The notes: generated by a model not told the origin, from the sequence alone. 24,387 bases of DNA from Methanosarcinales archaeon (GCA_016649585.1 JAENXH010000001.1:1-24387); one strand, 5' to 3'; positions 1 through 8,392 are shown, counted from the first letter of the stretch. Numbers and translations: made by a program.

Positions 1-170
1 GTATATCCTTCCTCTTCTCCCGCAAACCGTGCCGCGCCCTGCTCAGCAGTCTCAAATACAAAGGTTGATGTTTGATATATGGGCGTTGTATGCGCTCCGT
101 ACGAAGGATCTGGCGCTTCTCCAGCATGAACACATAACGTACCAAATTTCATTTCCTTTTTCATCGCCAT
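1..170 (-). CDS. Cys/Met metabolism PLP-dependent enzyme, N-terminal part (O-acetylhomoserine sulfhydrylase / methionine gamma-lyase family)
   Basis: This gene starts at ATG 170 on the minus strand and runs off the left edge, so only about 56 residues are visible. The start is supported by a strong ribosome site (GGGAGGTC) a few bases upstream. The translated N-terminus includes GTLCVHAGEAPDPSYGAHT and then PIYQTSTFVFET, the signature of the trans-sulfuration PLP family (MetY, MetZ, MetB, methionine gamma-lyase). The PLP lysine and substrate-determining residues lie outside the window, so the reaction cannot be fixed; O-acetylhomoserine sulfhydrylase or methionine gamma-lyase is most likely. 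If it is a sulfhydrylase, it would offer a second route to homocysteine beside the COG1900 protein at 19257-20789. Confidence 0.85.
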   Translation of the reverse strand, partial: MAMKKEMKFGTLCVHAGEAPDPSYGAHTTPIYQTSTFVFETAEQGAARFAGEEEGY

Positions 171-309
171 TGACCTCCCTTCTTTACTTTCGGTATTAGT
201 TAGTCATTTGAGCACGTTACCATAAAAACCGATGTGAGACTGCTCATGTACCTTACCAATCAATCGAAGCTTCATAAGATCTGAATGCATACACACCGAA
301 CCGCACTCC
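171..309. other. Short intergenic region
   Basis: This 139-base spacer lies between the PLP-enzyme start and the end of the DUF1464 gene. It must hold the promoter of the PLP enzyme, but no convincing TATA box, tRNA or hairpin was recognised. The ribosome site for the PLP enzyme lies at its left end. Confidence 0.4.
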
Positions 310-1443
310 CTATTTAAACCGCACGAACCTCTGTGGCACTCCTTCAAACTTAGGATGATGAATATAATCCAGAGCAGTCCCTTTAGCTTCGTTTATCTTC
401 ATCCACTCGATCAACTGTTTGAAGGTACCTCCAGCTAACCCGTCTGCAACTATAGCATACCCCTGAGCCGTTTCCTTCGTCTTTTCCGCACCTTCCAGGA
501 ACCCTAATGCGCGCACGTCCGCGTAATCCGAAAGTCGCGTTATCAACTCCTTTTTTATCTCGTTCAGTTTCGTCCACCGTCCGGAAAGTAGAATTTCTCT
601 TGGATTTTTTACCGATACCGTCATCTCTGCAACTGCTTTTTCTATGCCTTCCATCATCGCGTCAAACGCAATCTCATTTTTAGCGTCTTTCCTGCTTACA
701 AATGCGTCTGGATCCATTTCGCCGGTAACGGATACAACGCCACCTTCAAATACGTCCTTACGCTCCCAATTTCCGATAAGCTGCACCAGCTCGCCATCTA
801 CCGCGGAGAGCGTTAAAAACCCGATACCCGGGAAATTCGATCCTCCTATGCCATCCACTATTCGGCCGCCTTCTACGCCCATAACCGCATTGTAGCCAAA
901 GCCAACTTCAACGAGTATAAATGACACGTCTGAATATGGGATTCCTAACCGGCTCGATTGGTCATGAACGCCAAGAGCAGTCACGGCTAACTTGTCCGCA
1001 GTGCCCATATCCAGCTTATTTATCTTCCGGTAATAGGGCACGGTAGGCAGCTCTATCACTCCGGGTATGAACATAACCGGGAACTTCTCTCGCCTCATCC
1101 ATACCGAGAAATCAGTCATGTTCTTGTACAGTATCGCACCAAAGACGCCGTCCGCTATCCCCTTCAGAATATCCGCCTTTGTTGTCAGCAAGATATAATT
1201 GTAATACCACTCCTCGAAGATGCTTTCCGGAATCTCTTCTATTCGCGTAGGCTCAACGCCATACCCGGAAGGTCCGGAAATGAGATCCACTGGAAACACT
1301 TCTCGTAACGCATCGTTTATCCTTTCCGGCTCTTTTGCTAATTCAACGTTATCAAGTGGGTTTTCATAAAACACTACGCCATCCTCAATCGCGCATATAT
1401 CCATGCTCTTCGTGCCCGGATCAATACCCGCTGCTCGTGTCAT
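310..1443 (-). CDS. DUF1464 family protein (ASKHA fold, 'predicted butyrate kinase'), copy 2
   Basis: This 377-residue protein begins with the phosphate-binding motif GIDPGTKSMD (residues 6-15), typical of the ASKHA (acetate/sugar kinase, Hsp70, actin) superfamily. It also has the family stretches SGPSGYG, INKLDMGTADK and a glycine-rich VEVGFGYNA segment. It belongs to DUF1464 (COG2441), which databases label 'predicted butyrate kinase' on fold grounds; I know of no proven reaction. ATG 1443 follows a GAGAGGTGA ribosome site. It lies 50 bases downstream of a paralogue sharing the same motif order, so the two look like an old tandem duplication, probably in one transcript with the upstream beta-RFAP synthase. 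The family call is firm and the function is unknown. Confidence 0.85.
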   Translation of the reverse strand: MTRAAGIDPGTKSMDICAIEDGVVFYENPLDNVELAKEPERINDALREVFPVDLISGPSGYGVEPTRIEEIPESIFEEWYYNYILLTTKADILKGIADGVFGAILYKNMTDFSVWMRREKFPVMFIPGVIELPTVPYYRKINKLDMGTADKLAVTALGVHDQSSRLGIPYSDVSFILVEVGFGYNAVMGVEGGRIVDGIGGSNFPGIGFLTLSAVDGELVQLIGNWERKDVFEGGVVSVTGEMDPDAFVSRKDAKNEIAFDAMMEGIEKAVAEMTVSVKNPREILLSGRWTKLNEIKKELITRLSDYADVRALGFLEGAEKTKETAQGYAIVADGLAGGTFKQLIEWMKINEAKGTALDYIHHPKFEGVPQRFVRFK

Positions 1444-1493
1444 AAAATAAAATCACCTCTCTGGTAATTACTCAATATCCTGTGGGTTTATAT

Positions 1494-2639
1494 TTATCGG
1501 GTAAATGTTTCCTCTATCCGTTCTCGCGTTTCCTTATCGAGGTAGATGTGACTGAATACCCCGCCTGAGCTCTTTCGCAGCTCCATAGTCTCTATAAGGT
1601 TCTCGTATTTCCCGCCTGCTATGCCGTTTGCGATGATCGCCGCGCCCTCCGCAGCTTCTTTCACCTCACTGCCCGTCCTTGTCAAAGTTCTTACCTCTGC
1701 TTCGATTCCGAACTCGCTGAGATGATCCTGCAGCATGGCTGTTACGTCCTGGACAAAAGGTTCGATCCTCGTGAACCGTCCGCTAAGTAATATCTCTTTT
1801 GGCTTCCGCACGGATGAAAGCATTAGATACGTATCCTTGATTATTGATTCCAGCATAGCGGAATAGGCAAGTTTCACCTGCTCTGACTTTCGTGCGAGAC
1901 TAATGAATTCCTCGATAGAAACTTTCTGCGGATCTATCCCTGAAATTGAGACTGCACCGCCGTTGAAGAGCATCATCTTTGAAAAATCCGCGACAGTGTT
2001 TGCTAAGGCGTATGCAAGCTCGCCATCCATTGCGCCCATGCCCATGTACCCTACTCCGCCTATAGTACCGCCGACGCCATCAACTATCTTACCGTCTTCT
2101 ATTCCCAACGCAGCCGTATAGCCGAAGCCAATCTCAAGTGCGATGAACGAGGTCTCTGAGTAAGCGATACCATATTTCTCTGCTTGATCCTTTATCCCGG
2201 AAACTGCGGTGAAGACCTTGTCTGCTGTTCCCATGTCTATCCTGTTAATTTTCCGGTATTCCGGCACAGTCGGTAAATGGATGACTCCAGGAGGAAACCA
2301 GATATTGAGGTTTGACTTCTTCATGAGGAACATCAACTCACGTAACCCGACGATGTTAAGCCTTCTCGCAACGTCTGCTTTCGTCATGAATGTTGCGGCA
2401 TTGATCTCTGCGTCCTTTGCTTCAGAAGCTTTTACCATTGGCAGCCCGTAGCCGCTTGGCCCGACGATTACACCAATCTCCATGTCTATTTCACGTATGG
2501 CATCCAACACGATTTCAGGATTCTTCGTTACCTCAACCCGTGGTATCGCAAGGTCCATAACGACCTCATCGGTCTCATCATCAAAGCCAAAGACGTCCAT
2601 GCTCTTGGTCCCCGGGTCTATTCCAATTGCGGTTACCAT
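1494..2639 (-). CDS. DUF1464 family protein (ASKHA fold, 'predicted butyrate kinase'), copy 1
   Basis: This 381-residue protein carries the same landmarks as its neighbour: GIDPGTKSMD near the N-terminus, VGPSGYGLP, INRIDMGTADK, LEIGFGYTAALGIEDGKIV, and ILLSGRF towards the C-terminus, which resembles an adenosine-binding element. These place it in DUF1464/COG2441. Its ATG (2639) overlaps the last codons of the beta-RFAP synthase gene by 7 bases (ATGGTAA), so the two are translationally coupled. The coupling hints at a job tied to cofactor or C1 metabolism, but this is inference. An uncharacterised small-molecule kinase is the best guess. Confidence 0.87.
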   Translation of the reverse strand: MVTAIGIDPGTKSMDVFGFDDETDEVVMDLAIPRVEVTKNPEIVLDAIREIDMEIGVIVGPSGYGLPMVKASEAKDAEINAATFMTKADVARRLNIVGLRELMFLMKKSNLNIWFPPGVIHLPTVPEYRKINRIDMGTADKVFTAVSGIKDQAEKYGIAYSETSFIALEIGFGYTAALGIEDGKIVDGVGGTIGGVGYMGMGAMDGELAYALANTVADFSKMMLFNGGAVSISGIDPQKVSIEEFISLARKSEQVKLAYSAMLESIIKDTYLMLSSVRKPKEILLSGRFTRIEPFVQDVTAMLQDHLSEFGIEAEVRTLTRTGSEVKEAAEGAAIIANGIAGGKYENLIETMELRKSSGGVFSHIYLDKETRERIEETFTR

Positions 2640-3619
2640 TTCCTTATTGTTGCTCCTTCGTTGTTGCCCGGAGTGTAAAAGACGTCTCCTCCACCTTCTT
2701 TTTCTAAAAGATCATCAAGTTTCTCAACAAGCTTTCGTGCGATTGCTCCGTTGTCAACGATCCCATAGAACGTTGGACCCCAGCAAGTTTGGCACGCACC
2801 ATAAGCGCCCTTGTCTAAGAGTATGTTTATCCCTGCCTCGACGACGGGGTCGCAGTAGGTGTTACCTTCCTGGAAACCGCTCCAGAACCCTCCAAGGCGG
2901 CTGTTGAACGCTGTTATGTATTTCCCGAACGTCTTTATGTCGTGTTCCATGATAGCGGGCATAACCTGCATGAGCATTATCCTTGAGAGGCGGTCAGACA
3001 TCTGCTCCGGCATCGGCTTCAGAGTGTTGAGTATCTCTTCCTCGTTCTCTTTTATCTTCAGTATCTCCGGTATCGGCTTATGTGGTATGCAAACGACAAA
3101 GAGCCAGTCTTCTGGTATCGGATACCTGAATAAGCAGGGTGGAACCCTCCTGCCTTTGTCTTTCATCTTGTATCCACCGTCAACGATGAAGCCTCCGGTT
3201 TGGAACGAGTTGAAACCGAGGGCAACGATGTCTGATCTTCCGAGCGCGATAGCCATCTCCTCTCTATCAACAGATAGGTTGTAGATCTCTGCTAACGCAT
3301 GACCTATTGATAATGCAAGCGCGGTCTGTGATCCCATGCCGAGATGTTTGGGGATGGTCTCCTTGACGTTAACTGTGATCCCACCTTCAACATTAAATCT
3401 CTCCGTGAATGCACGCACATATCTTTCTGCGTTCTCTCTGTCCTCTCCTCTGACCGTAATCTTGTCTGATTTGACGGCTTCTATGACCGTTCGCGGGTAC
3501 TCAATAGTGAAGCCCGCGGTACCGTAAAGTCTTCCAAGGTCGCCGGTTAAGTCCATGTTGCCTGCGTGTAAGTGAGCAGGCACAACAACGACCCTTCCAA
3601 TTTCACCAACAGTAGTCAT
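2633..3619 (-). CDS. beta-ribofuranosylaminobenzene 5'-phosphate synthase
   Basis: This 328-residue enzyme belongs to the GHMP-kinase superfamily. The ATP/phosphate-loop-like motif PKHLGMGSQT lies at residues 90-99, followed by ALALSIGHALAEIYN. The C-terminal GAYGACQTCWGPTFYGI segment is typical of beta-RFAP synthase. The family joins PRPP to 4-hydroxybenzoate or 4-aminobenzoate with loss of CO2 and diphosphate, the first committed step of the methanopterin arylamine branch. The enzyme is the strongest sign that the host makes methanopterin-type C1 carriers. It starts at ATG 3619 with only a weak purine-rich site (GAAAGA) upstream; an AT-rich element near 3650 could be its TATA box. It heads the three-gene unit with two DUF1464 genes. 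Confidence 0.93.
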   Translation of the reverse strand: MTTVGEIGRVVVVPAHLHAGNMDLTGDLGRLYGTAGFTIEYPRTVIEAVKSDKITVRGEDRENAERYVRAFTERFNVEGGITVNVKETIPKHLGMGSQTALALSIGHALAEIYNLSVDREEMAIALGRSDIVALGFNSFQTGGFIVDGGYKMKDKGRRVPPCLFRYPIPEDWLFVVCIPHKPIPEILKIKENEEEILNTLKPMPEQMSDRLSRIMLMQVMPAIMEHDIKTFGKYITAFNSRLGGFWSGFQEGNTYCDPVVEAGINILLDKGAYGACQTCWGPTFYGIVDNGAIARKLVEKLDDLLEKEGGGDVFYTPGNNEGATIRKW

Positions 3620-3990
3620 TCTTTCGTATTATCTCATTATCTCTATCTCTTAATTATACTATTTCTTTTTTCCTCCTTACGCAGCGCACTATTATCCATA
3701 CTCATCTGTGGCAGTATTCTCCGCTTAGCTTAAATATAAAACTTCCGAAAGAAATATTTTAGTAATTCATCGTTTTTTCAGATAAGGAAACGATAAAACG
3801 TATCGTTAAAGAAGCGGTTGAGCCAGTGAATATGGGCTTCTCATCGCTATGAAAAGAAAATATCAACCGGATTCCCTGCTTATGCTGGCTGTGGCAAAGC
3901 GGTTAAAAACCGCCCTTTTGCATTGCGTTCCGCGTAACAAACGCAGAGCGATCAAAGGAGTTTATTTAATCAATCAATCTATTCCTTTTC
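3620..3990. other. Gene-free region with clustered hairpins
   Basis: No convincing gene lies in these 371 bases. Visible structure includes a TATA-like stretch (TTAAATATAAA, about 3730-3740) and four short inverted repeats: AACGAT/ATCGTT (3789-3807), GAAGC/GCTTC (3811-3840), GCGGTT/AACCGC with a 3-base loop (3899-3913) and TGCGTT/AACGCA (3924-3945). Read on the minus strand, the 3899-3913 hairpin could end the tatC-tatA transcript. The clustering could also mean a small structured RNA on the plus strand. A 49-codon frame at 3849-3998 has no ribosome site and no recognisable motif, and I do not call it a gene. Confidence 0.4.
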
Positions 3991-4323
3991 CTACTTAGAG
4001 GCTTTCATCTTTGCCTGAACTTCCGCTTTTAACTCCTCTTCGGTCTTCCCCTCGGTATCTATGCCCATATACGCAGCTACTTCTTTTATGTCAACAGCTT
4101 CAGGCTTCGTCTCCGCTTTTGCCGCCGTTTTCGGTGTTGCTTCTTCGTCGCCGGTTATGGAATCTTCGAATTTCTTGAGGTTCAGTTCCGATTCACGTTT
4201 CGCTTTCTTGAACTCCCCCATTGCCGACCCAAAAGACTTGGCAAGCTGCGGCACCTTCGCTGCGCCGAATAACAAAACAATTGCCACTACTGCTATTATC
4301 AGCATCTCAGTTGGACCAAGCAT
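3991..4323 (-). CDS. tatA: Sec-independent translocase subunit TatA
   Basis: TatA forms the membrane pore or patch of the twin-arginine export system. The protein has a single N-terminal membrane helix (MLIIAVVAIVLLFGAAKV), the conserved FG hinge, the amphipathic helix PQLAKSFGSAMGEFKKAKR, and a charged Ala/Glu/Lys-rich tail of about 60 residues. I choose ATG 4323 (110 residues) because AGGTGG lies about 10 bases upstream; a GTG at 4338 would add five residues but has poorer spacing. The tail resembles a short helical bundle (DIKEVAAYMGIDTEGKTEEE), longer than in minimal TatA proteins. It follows tatC1 on the same strand with a gap of about 100 bases. Confidence 0.92.
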   Translation of the reverse strand: MLGPTEMLIIAVVAIVLLFGAAKVPQLAKSFGSAMGEFKKAKRESELNLKKFEDSITGDEEATPKTAAKAETKPEAVDIKEVAAYMGIDTEGKTEEELKAEVQAKMKASK

Positions 4324-4422
4324 CGCTTTTTGCACCACCTACCTTAACTTCTTCTAACGTGTGTAATATAATATTAGCAGGCATATATAAAGTTTATCGA
4401 AAAGTTCTGCCATGATTTTATT

Positions 4423-5235
4423 TTATTTTCTACGGCTACGCCCGATATATCGTGTTATCAACAATCCAAACTCAAACAGTACTATTGACACCAGCGCCAT
4501 GATCATTGAAATACCCGTGGGATCCGCGATGACGAAGAAGGCAATGCCCAGTATCAGCCCATAGATTATCACTCTCTTATCCCTGAGCCACGAATGCGTG
4601 ACTATCTTCAGCTTTACCGCTAAGATCATTACGAAAGGGATTTGAAAGATCAGTCCGAAGCTCACCGCAGTGTAAAGAATGATAGAAAAGATTTTTTTTG
4701 CAGAAAGTGCAACCTGTGCTACATCACCGGAGTAGTGGATGAGATAGCTGAAGATAAGAGGAAGGACGAAGTAAAAGGCGAAGACCGCACCGATTCCGTA
4801 GCAGCAGAGCGAGGGGAGAACAACCATCAGGCAAAATTTACGCTCTGAAGGATATAACCCGGGCCGCATAAAAGCGAAAATCTCATATAATAGCAAGGGC
4901 ATCGTAACAGAAAAAGCGAATAAAAAGGAGAACAAAAGCCGCACACTTATCCATTCCATCGGGCTATAAACAAACATAGCCATTTCTTCAGGAAAGAGGT
5001 TATGGAATAATAAGTAGCGAAGCGAAATGTTTGAAAAGGGATATATGACCATAGTGGCAATACAAAAAGGGATTAAAACAGCGATGAGTCTTTTTCGTAG
5101 TTCCACAAGATGCTCTAATATCGGAATCTCATCGTCTCCTATCGGGCCATCTACACTCAGAGCCTCATCGTCAGTTCTCCGCATTTTCTCTTTCGCGTTC
5201 ACCGCAGTTTTAGCTTTTATCATCTCTTCATTCAT
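4423..5235 (-). CDS. tatC: Sec-independent translocase subunit TatC, paralogue 1 (keeps signal-peptide side)
   Basis: TatC is the polytopic receptor for twin-arginine signal peptides. This copy has about six membrane segments and the classical N-terminal signature ILEHLVELRKRLI. Its first cytoplasmic loop is intact (FAFMRPGLYPSER), the part that contacts the twin-arginine motif in bacterial TatC. By contrast, the late TPPD-SQ signature is replaced by ADPTGISMIM. I choose ATG 5235 because the longer frame to 5298 would run antisense through the divergent tatC2 start; ATG 5223 or 5184 are possible. A good TATA box (ATATATAAC on plus, 5279-5287) lies about 45 bases upstream, inside tatC2. About 30 hydrophilic residues precede the core. 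Confidence 0.88.
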   Translation of the reverse strand: MNEEMIKAKTAVNAKEKMRRTDDEALSVDGPIGDDEIPILEHLVELRKRLIAVLIPFCIATMVIYPFSNISLRYLLFHNLFPEEMAMFVYSPMEWISVRLLFSFLFAFSVTMPLLLYEIFAFMRPGLYPSERKFCLMVVLPSLCCYGIGAVFAFYFVLPLIFSYLIHYSGDVAQVALSAKKIFSIILYTAVSFGLIFQIPFVMILAVKLKIVTHSWLRDKRVIIYGLILGIAFFVIADPTGISMIMALVSIVLFEFGLLITRYIGRSRRK

Positions 5236-5255
5236 AATAATAGGGGCAATTGAAG

Positions 5256-5999
5256 ATGGCAGGTATTTTTGAGGAGTTAGGATATATAACAGAGGCAATA
5301 AAGAAAAAACTCATACTCATTTTTGCCGTTATGCTTGCGGGATTCTTTGTTTCCTTTCAACTTTTAGATCCCGTGTTAGAGAAGATGAAGCAAGACCTCC
5401 TCCCTGAAGGTGCAACGCTCATCTATATCTCTCCCGTGGAGGTGATCATGCTGAAGTTGAAGATAGCTCTGGTCATCGGCGTAATACTTGCTGTCCCTCT
5501 TGTATGTTATTATGTCTACAAGACCCTGAAAGTGCGATTGGGAATAAAGAATCCAATGAAAAAATCACACCTCATTCTATTGCTGGGTTCTGCCGTTTCT
5601 CTGTTTATTATAGGGGTAAGCTATTCTTACTTCCTTATGTTGCGTTTTGTCCTAAAGTATCTCTACTACATGTCATCAGCAACAGGGGTTGTCGCCACGT
5701 ACTCCATATACGAATTTGTATCGTTCGTCATCATAATAACGCTCATACTGGGGATAGCGTTTGAAGTTCCTATCTTTATCGTCTTTGCCGTTCATTCTGG
5801 ACTCGTTCCCATCGCTACGCTAAAGGAATATCGGAGATACATATACGTGCTAATGTTCGTCCTCGCTGCTTTTTTTACACCGCCTGATGTCGTGAGTCAG
5901 CTCATCGTCGCTTTCCCGTTAGTAATATTCTATGAGATAGGTCTACTCGCTGCGAGGTTTGTTGATCGGAAACGTTCCGTTTCGGTTCAAGCATCGTAG
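5256..5999 (+). CDS. tatC: Sec-independent translocase subunit TatC, paralogue 2 (keeps C-terminal signature)
   Basis: This 247-residue TatC homologue has six predicted membrane segments and the classical late signature AAFFTPPDVVSQLIVAFPLV followed by YEIGLLAAR. However, HLxELRxR is degenerate (ITEAIKKKLI), and the first cytoplasmic loop reads KTLKVRLGIKNPMKKS instead of the PGLYxxER type, so the conserved Pro-Gly and Glu are missing. It therefore probably cannot bind a twin-arginine signal alone (inference). ATG 5256 is preferred over TTG 5250 because AGGGG lies about 9 bases upstream. It is divergent from tatC1, with starts only 20 bases apart. A TTTTAT element near 5213-5218 may be its promoter. 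Confidence 0.85.
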   Translation: MAGIFEELGYITEAIKKKLILIFAVMLAGFFVSFQLLDPVLEKMKQDLLPEGATLIYISPVEVIMLKLKIALVIGVILAVPLVCYYVYKTLKVRLGIKNPMKKSHLILLLGSAVSLFIIGVSYSYFLMLRFVLKYLYYMSSATGVVATYSIYEFVSFVIIITLILGIAFEVPIFIVFAVHSGLVPIATLKEYRRYIYVLMFVLAAFFTPPDVVSQLIVAFPLVIFYEIGLLAARFVDRKRSVSVQAS

Positions 6000-6122
6000 T
6001 TTGGATATTTGTATTTGTTCAGCACCCCACCTTTATAACTCCAAGATCACACAGATTTTCACAGGAGATTCTGAGGATACAATATGCAGCCCTGAACTTG
6101 TATCTTGGATCCTGCATCATGA

Positions 6123-7040
6123 TTACCACACCCTCGTAGCAGTCCGCTCCAGCTCGTTAGCATCTTTTGCCTCTCGCAGCATGGTTTCATCTAACAGCAA
6201 ATATGCGGCTCGATTGTTGAAATACGGCGCGCCTTTTCGTGAGAACACCGTTAGAACCATCCCTCCGTGGCGCACGGCGACACCCTCGCACGACTCGTGA
6301 CTCCTTATAATGGTCTTCACACCCGAAATACGACGTACTTCATCGGTAACATTCTCACCAAACATCCTGCCGGCACCGCGTACCGACTCGAAACAGCCGT
6401 TAGCCTCAATCGGATCACTCCACAATAGCTCCTTAAAGGTGCTCGATGATGGATGCGTTTCATGGGCATACGCAACATCATCAAGCGAGGTTATATTGCA
6501 AGGCACACCACCGTGCACCATCAGGTAGCGACCCGTAACCAGCACGGCGTGCGGTAAATACACCCACAGCTCCTTTACGGCCCTGTATAATGCCTTCCCC
6601 CGCTCACCATATTTCCTTACAAAGAACATGGGCAGCTCATGTGGCCTGAATGGCATGTCCGGTGGGCCTTCGTGATTACCCCGTAGCAGTATGACGCGCT
6701 CTCCCCGCCCTGCTAACATCTTCAACGTTAAAATCACAGAGTACACCTCAACGCTTTCCTCGCCCCGATCGCCGTAATCGCCAAGGAAGATAATTCTATT
6801 AGCAGTTGCCACCTCTCGCTGCTTTAATATATGGACCAGGCTTTCAAGGTCACCGTGAATATCGCCGATAACAACCACACTCCTCACGGTGTAAGGATCG
6901 ATGCGCACCAATCCGCTGCCGTTTCGGAATCGGTGCTCCTCCGCCAACAGTTCCTTCGCTTCTGCAATCAATGCGGAGAATTCTTCTACATCCGCTTTAA
7001 ACGCTTGCTCCACCCACTCGTCAATTTCTTCTACATTCAT
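6123..7040 (-). CDS. PPP-family metallophosphatase (Ser/Thr protein phosphatase-like)
   Basis: This 305-residue protein shows the ordered signature of PPP phosphatases (PP1/PP2A type): GDIHG at 59-63, GDYGDRG at 87-93, RGNHEG at 120-125, a later VHGG, the LLWSDP element and RSHE. These supply the Asp/His/Asn ligands of a dinuclear metal centre. The combination with WSDP and SHE fits protein phosphatases better than diadenosine tetraphosphate hydrolases, but the substrate is unknown. About 50 residues precede the core and contain a helical acidic segment. The start is ATG 7040 with no clear ribosome site. It is divergent from the MFS gene and convergent with tatC2. Confidence 0.88.
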   Translation of the reverse strand: MNVEEIDEWVEQAFKADVEEFSALIAEAKELLAEEHRFRNGSGLVRIDPYTVRSVVVIGDIHGDLESLVHILKQREVATANRIIFLGDYGDRGEESVEVYSVILTLKMLAGRGERVILLRGNHEGPPDMPFRPHELPMFFVRKYGERGKALYRAVKELWVYLPHAVLVTGRYLMVHGGVPCNITSLDDVAYAHETHPSSSTFKELLWSDPIEANGCFESVRGAGRMFGENVTDEVRRISGVKTIIRSHESCEGVAVRHGGMVLTVFSRKGAPYFNNRAAYLLLDETMLREAKDANELERTATRVW

Positions 7041-7113
7041 AGTCGTAACTTGTACCTGGAACTTGGACTTCTTACTGCACTATAATAATTCTTTTTAGCT
7101 GAAAAGGTGTTGT

Positions 7114-8334
7114 ATGTTTATGTTCAAGCCAAAATTAGACCGACAGCCGAACGCACAGCTCCCTCTGCAGTTACTCCTATTTTCCACGATCTTTCTCCTC
7201 TTCAGCACATTTATAGGCGCTGTCATCACCATTCATCCCCTGTACCTGGAGCTTTTTCTCGAAAAAGCGGAATTGGTGGGGCTCGTTGCTGCGCTACCCT
7301 CTCTTGCCGGAATGGCCTTCAGCCTCCACGTTGGTGTCCTTGCTGATAAAAGCGGAAGGAAACGATTGTTAATCGCTTCGTTCCTGCTCCTATCAGCCGT
7401 TCTTTTCGTATTCTTCCTGAATACCAGTCTCTATGCTTTAATAGGATTGCAAATAGCATTTGGTGTTGCCATGGCCCCTGCTTGGATTGCCGGTGAGGCG
7501 TTTATTAAAGATATTTCCCCGGTGGGTAGGAGAGGCGAGTTCAGGTCTGTTTTCGGCACCTTTGCAAGTGCAGGTTGGCTTATAGGTCCTTTAATCGGTG
7601 GGTTTCTGGCAGAGCAATTTGGAATGAGAACCCCTTACTTTTTTGCCGCTATTCTGTTCTTCGTACCCGTGATCCTGGCACTCGAATTGAAAGATGATCA
7701 CTGGAATGAAAATAGAAATCCTGAGAGCGAAGTATCAGTGGAGGAGAACGAATTTTTTGCATTACTGACAGAGTTCTTGCGGCAGAGAGAACTCAAAGTT
7801 TTGGCGCTCGGCACCCTCTCGCTTTACTTCTGGTATGCTGTGAAATGGATTTTCGGTCCGTTGTTCCTTCACTACCTGGGCTACAGCCCCTTCATAATAG
7901 GACTCTGGATAGCTATCTCTTCCGCTCCTTACCTGCTTTTCCAAATACCGCTTGGTAAGTTAGGGGATAAGATTGGTAAAACCAAATTGATCTGTCTTGG
8001 TTTCGTAATTTCCACTATCTTTATCATACCCTTAGGATTTCTGCAGTCACTTTCAAGCCTCTTAGCAACGATATTTATTATATCGCTTGGCACGACCCTC
8101 GTAGATCCGTTAATAGAGGCACGAATCACGGATATTGTGCCGCGGGAAAGATATGGCGCTTATTCCGGTATATTTGAATTTGTGAAGACCTTAGGATTAA
8201 TGTTAGGGCCTGTCGGTTCGTCACTCGTCGTTTACCTATTTGACATCTCATATTCCTTCATACCCACTGTCATCTTCTTTATCCTGACCTTAGCACTTTT
8301 TCTGTACACGCGCCAATCGTTATGTAGGATATAA
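7114..8334 (+). CDS. Major facilitator superfamily transporter
   Basis: This 406-residue protein has about 12 hydrophobic segments in two halves. The MFS motif A appears between segments 2 and 3 (GVLADKSGRKR) and again in the second half (GKLGDKIGKTK). A hydrophilic central loop around residues 190-215 (about 25 residues, Glu/Asn-rich) divides the halves. The architecture resembles drug/proton antiporters, but the substrate cannot be read from sequence. The start at ATG 7114 follows AGGTG by about 6 bases; an in-frame ATG six bases later is also possible. It is followed on the same strand by the THEP1-like NTPase gene, with a gap of about 58 bases. Confidence 0.88.
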   Translation: MFMFKPKLDRQPNAQLPLQLLLFSTIFLLFSTFIGAVITIHPLYLELFLEKAELVGLVAALPSLAGMAFSLHVGVLADKSGRKRLLIASFLLLSAVLFVFFLNTSLYALIGLQIAFGVAMAPAWIAGEAFIKDISPVGRRGEFRSVFGTFASAGWLIGPLIGGFLAEQFGMRTPYFFAAILFFVPVILALELKDDHWNENRNPESEVSVEENEFFALLTEFLRQRELKVLALGTLSLYFWYAVKWIFGPLFLHYLGYSPFIIGLWIAISSAPYLLFQIPLGKLGDKIGKTKLICLGFVISTIFIIPLGFLQSLSSLLATIFIISLGTTLVDPLIEARITDIVPRERYGAYSGIFEFVKTLGLMLGPVGSSLVVYLFDISYSFIPTVIFFILTLALFLYTRQSLCRI

Positions 8335-8392
8335 TCAAATCATGTCACGGAGAACGCCTTAAGTTAAGTAAGCTATGGAGGAGGGTATAGCT

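Noticed and set aside
2482..2907. Long plus-strand frames inside the DUF1464 and beta-RFAP synthase genes
   Set aside because: They lie antisense to well-recognised genes and their translations are low-complexity without family motifs.
3849..3998. 49-codon plus-strand frame beside tatA
   Set aside because: It has no ribosome site, no recognisable motif, crosses two hairpins and overlaps the tatA stop.
5236..5298. N-terminal extension of TatC1 to 5298
   Set aside because: It would run antisense into tatC2 across a TATA-like element, and the extra 21 residues resemble nothing in TatC.
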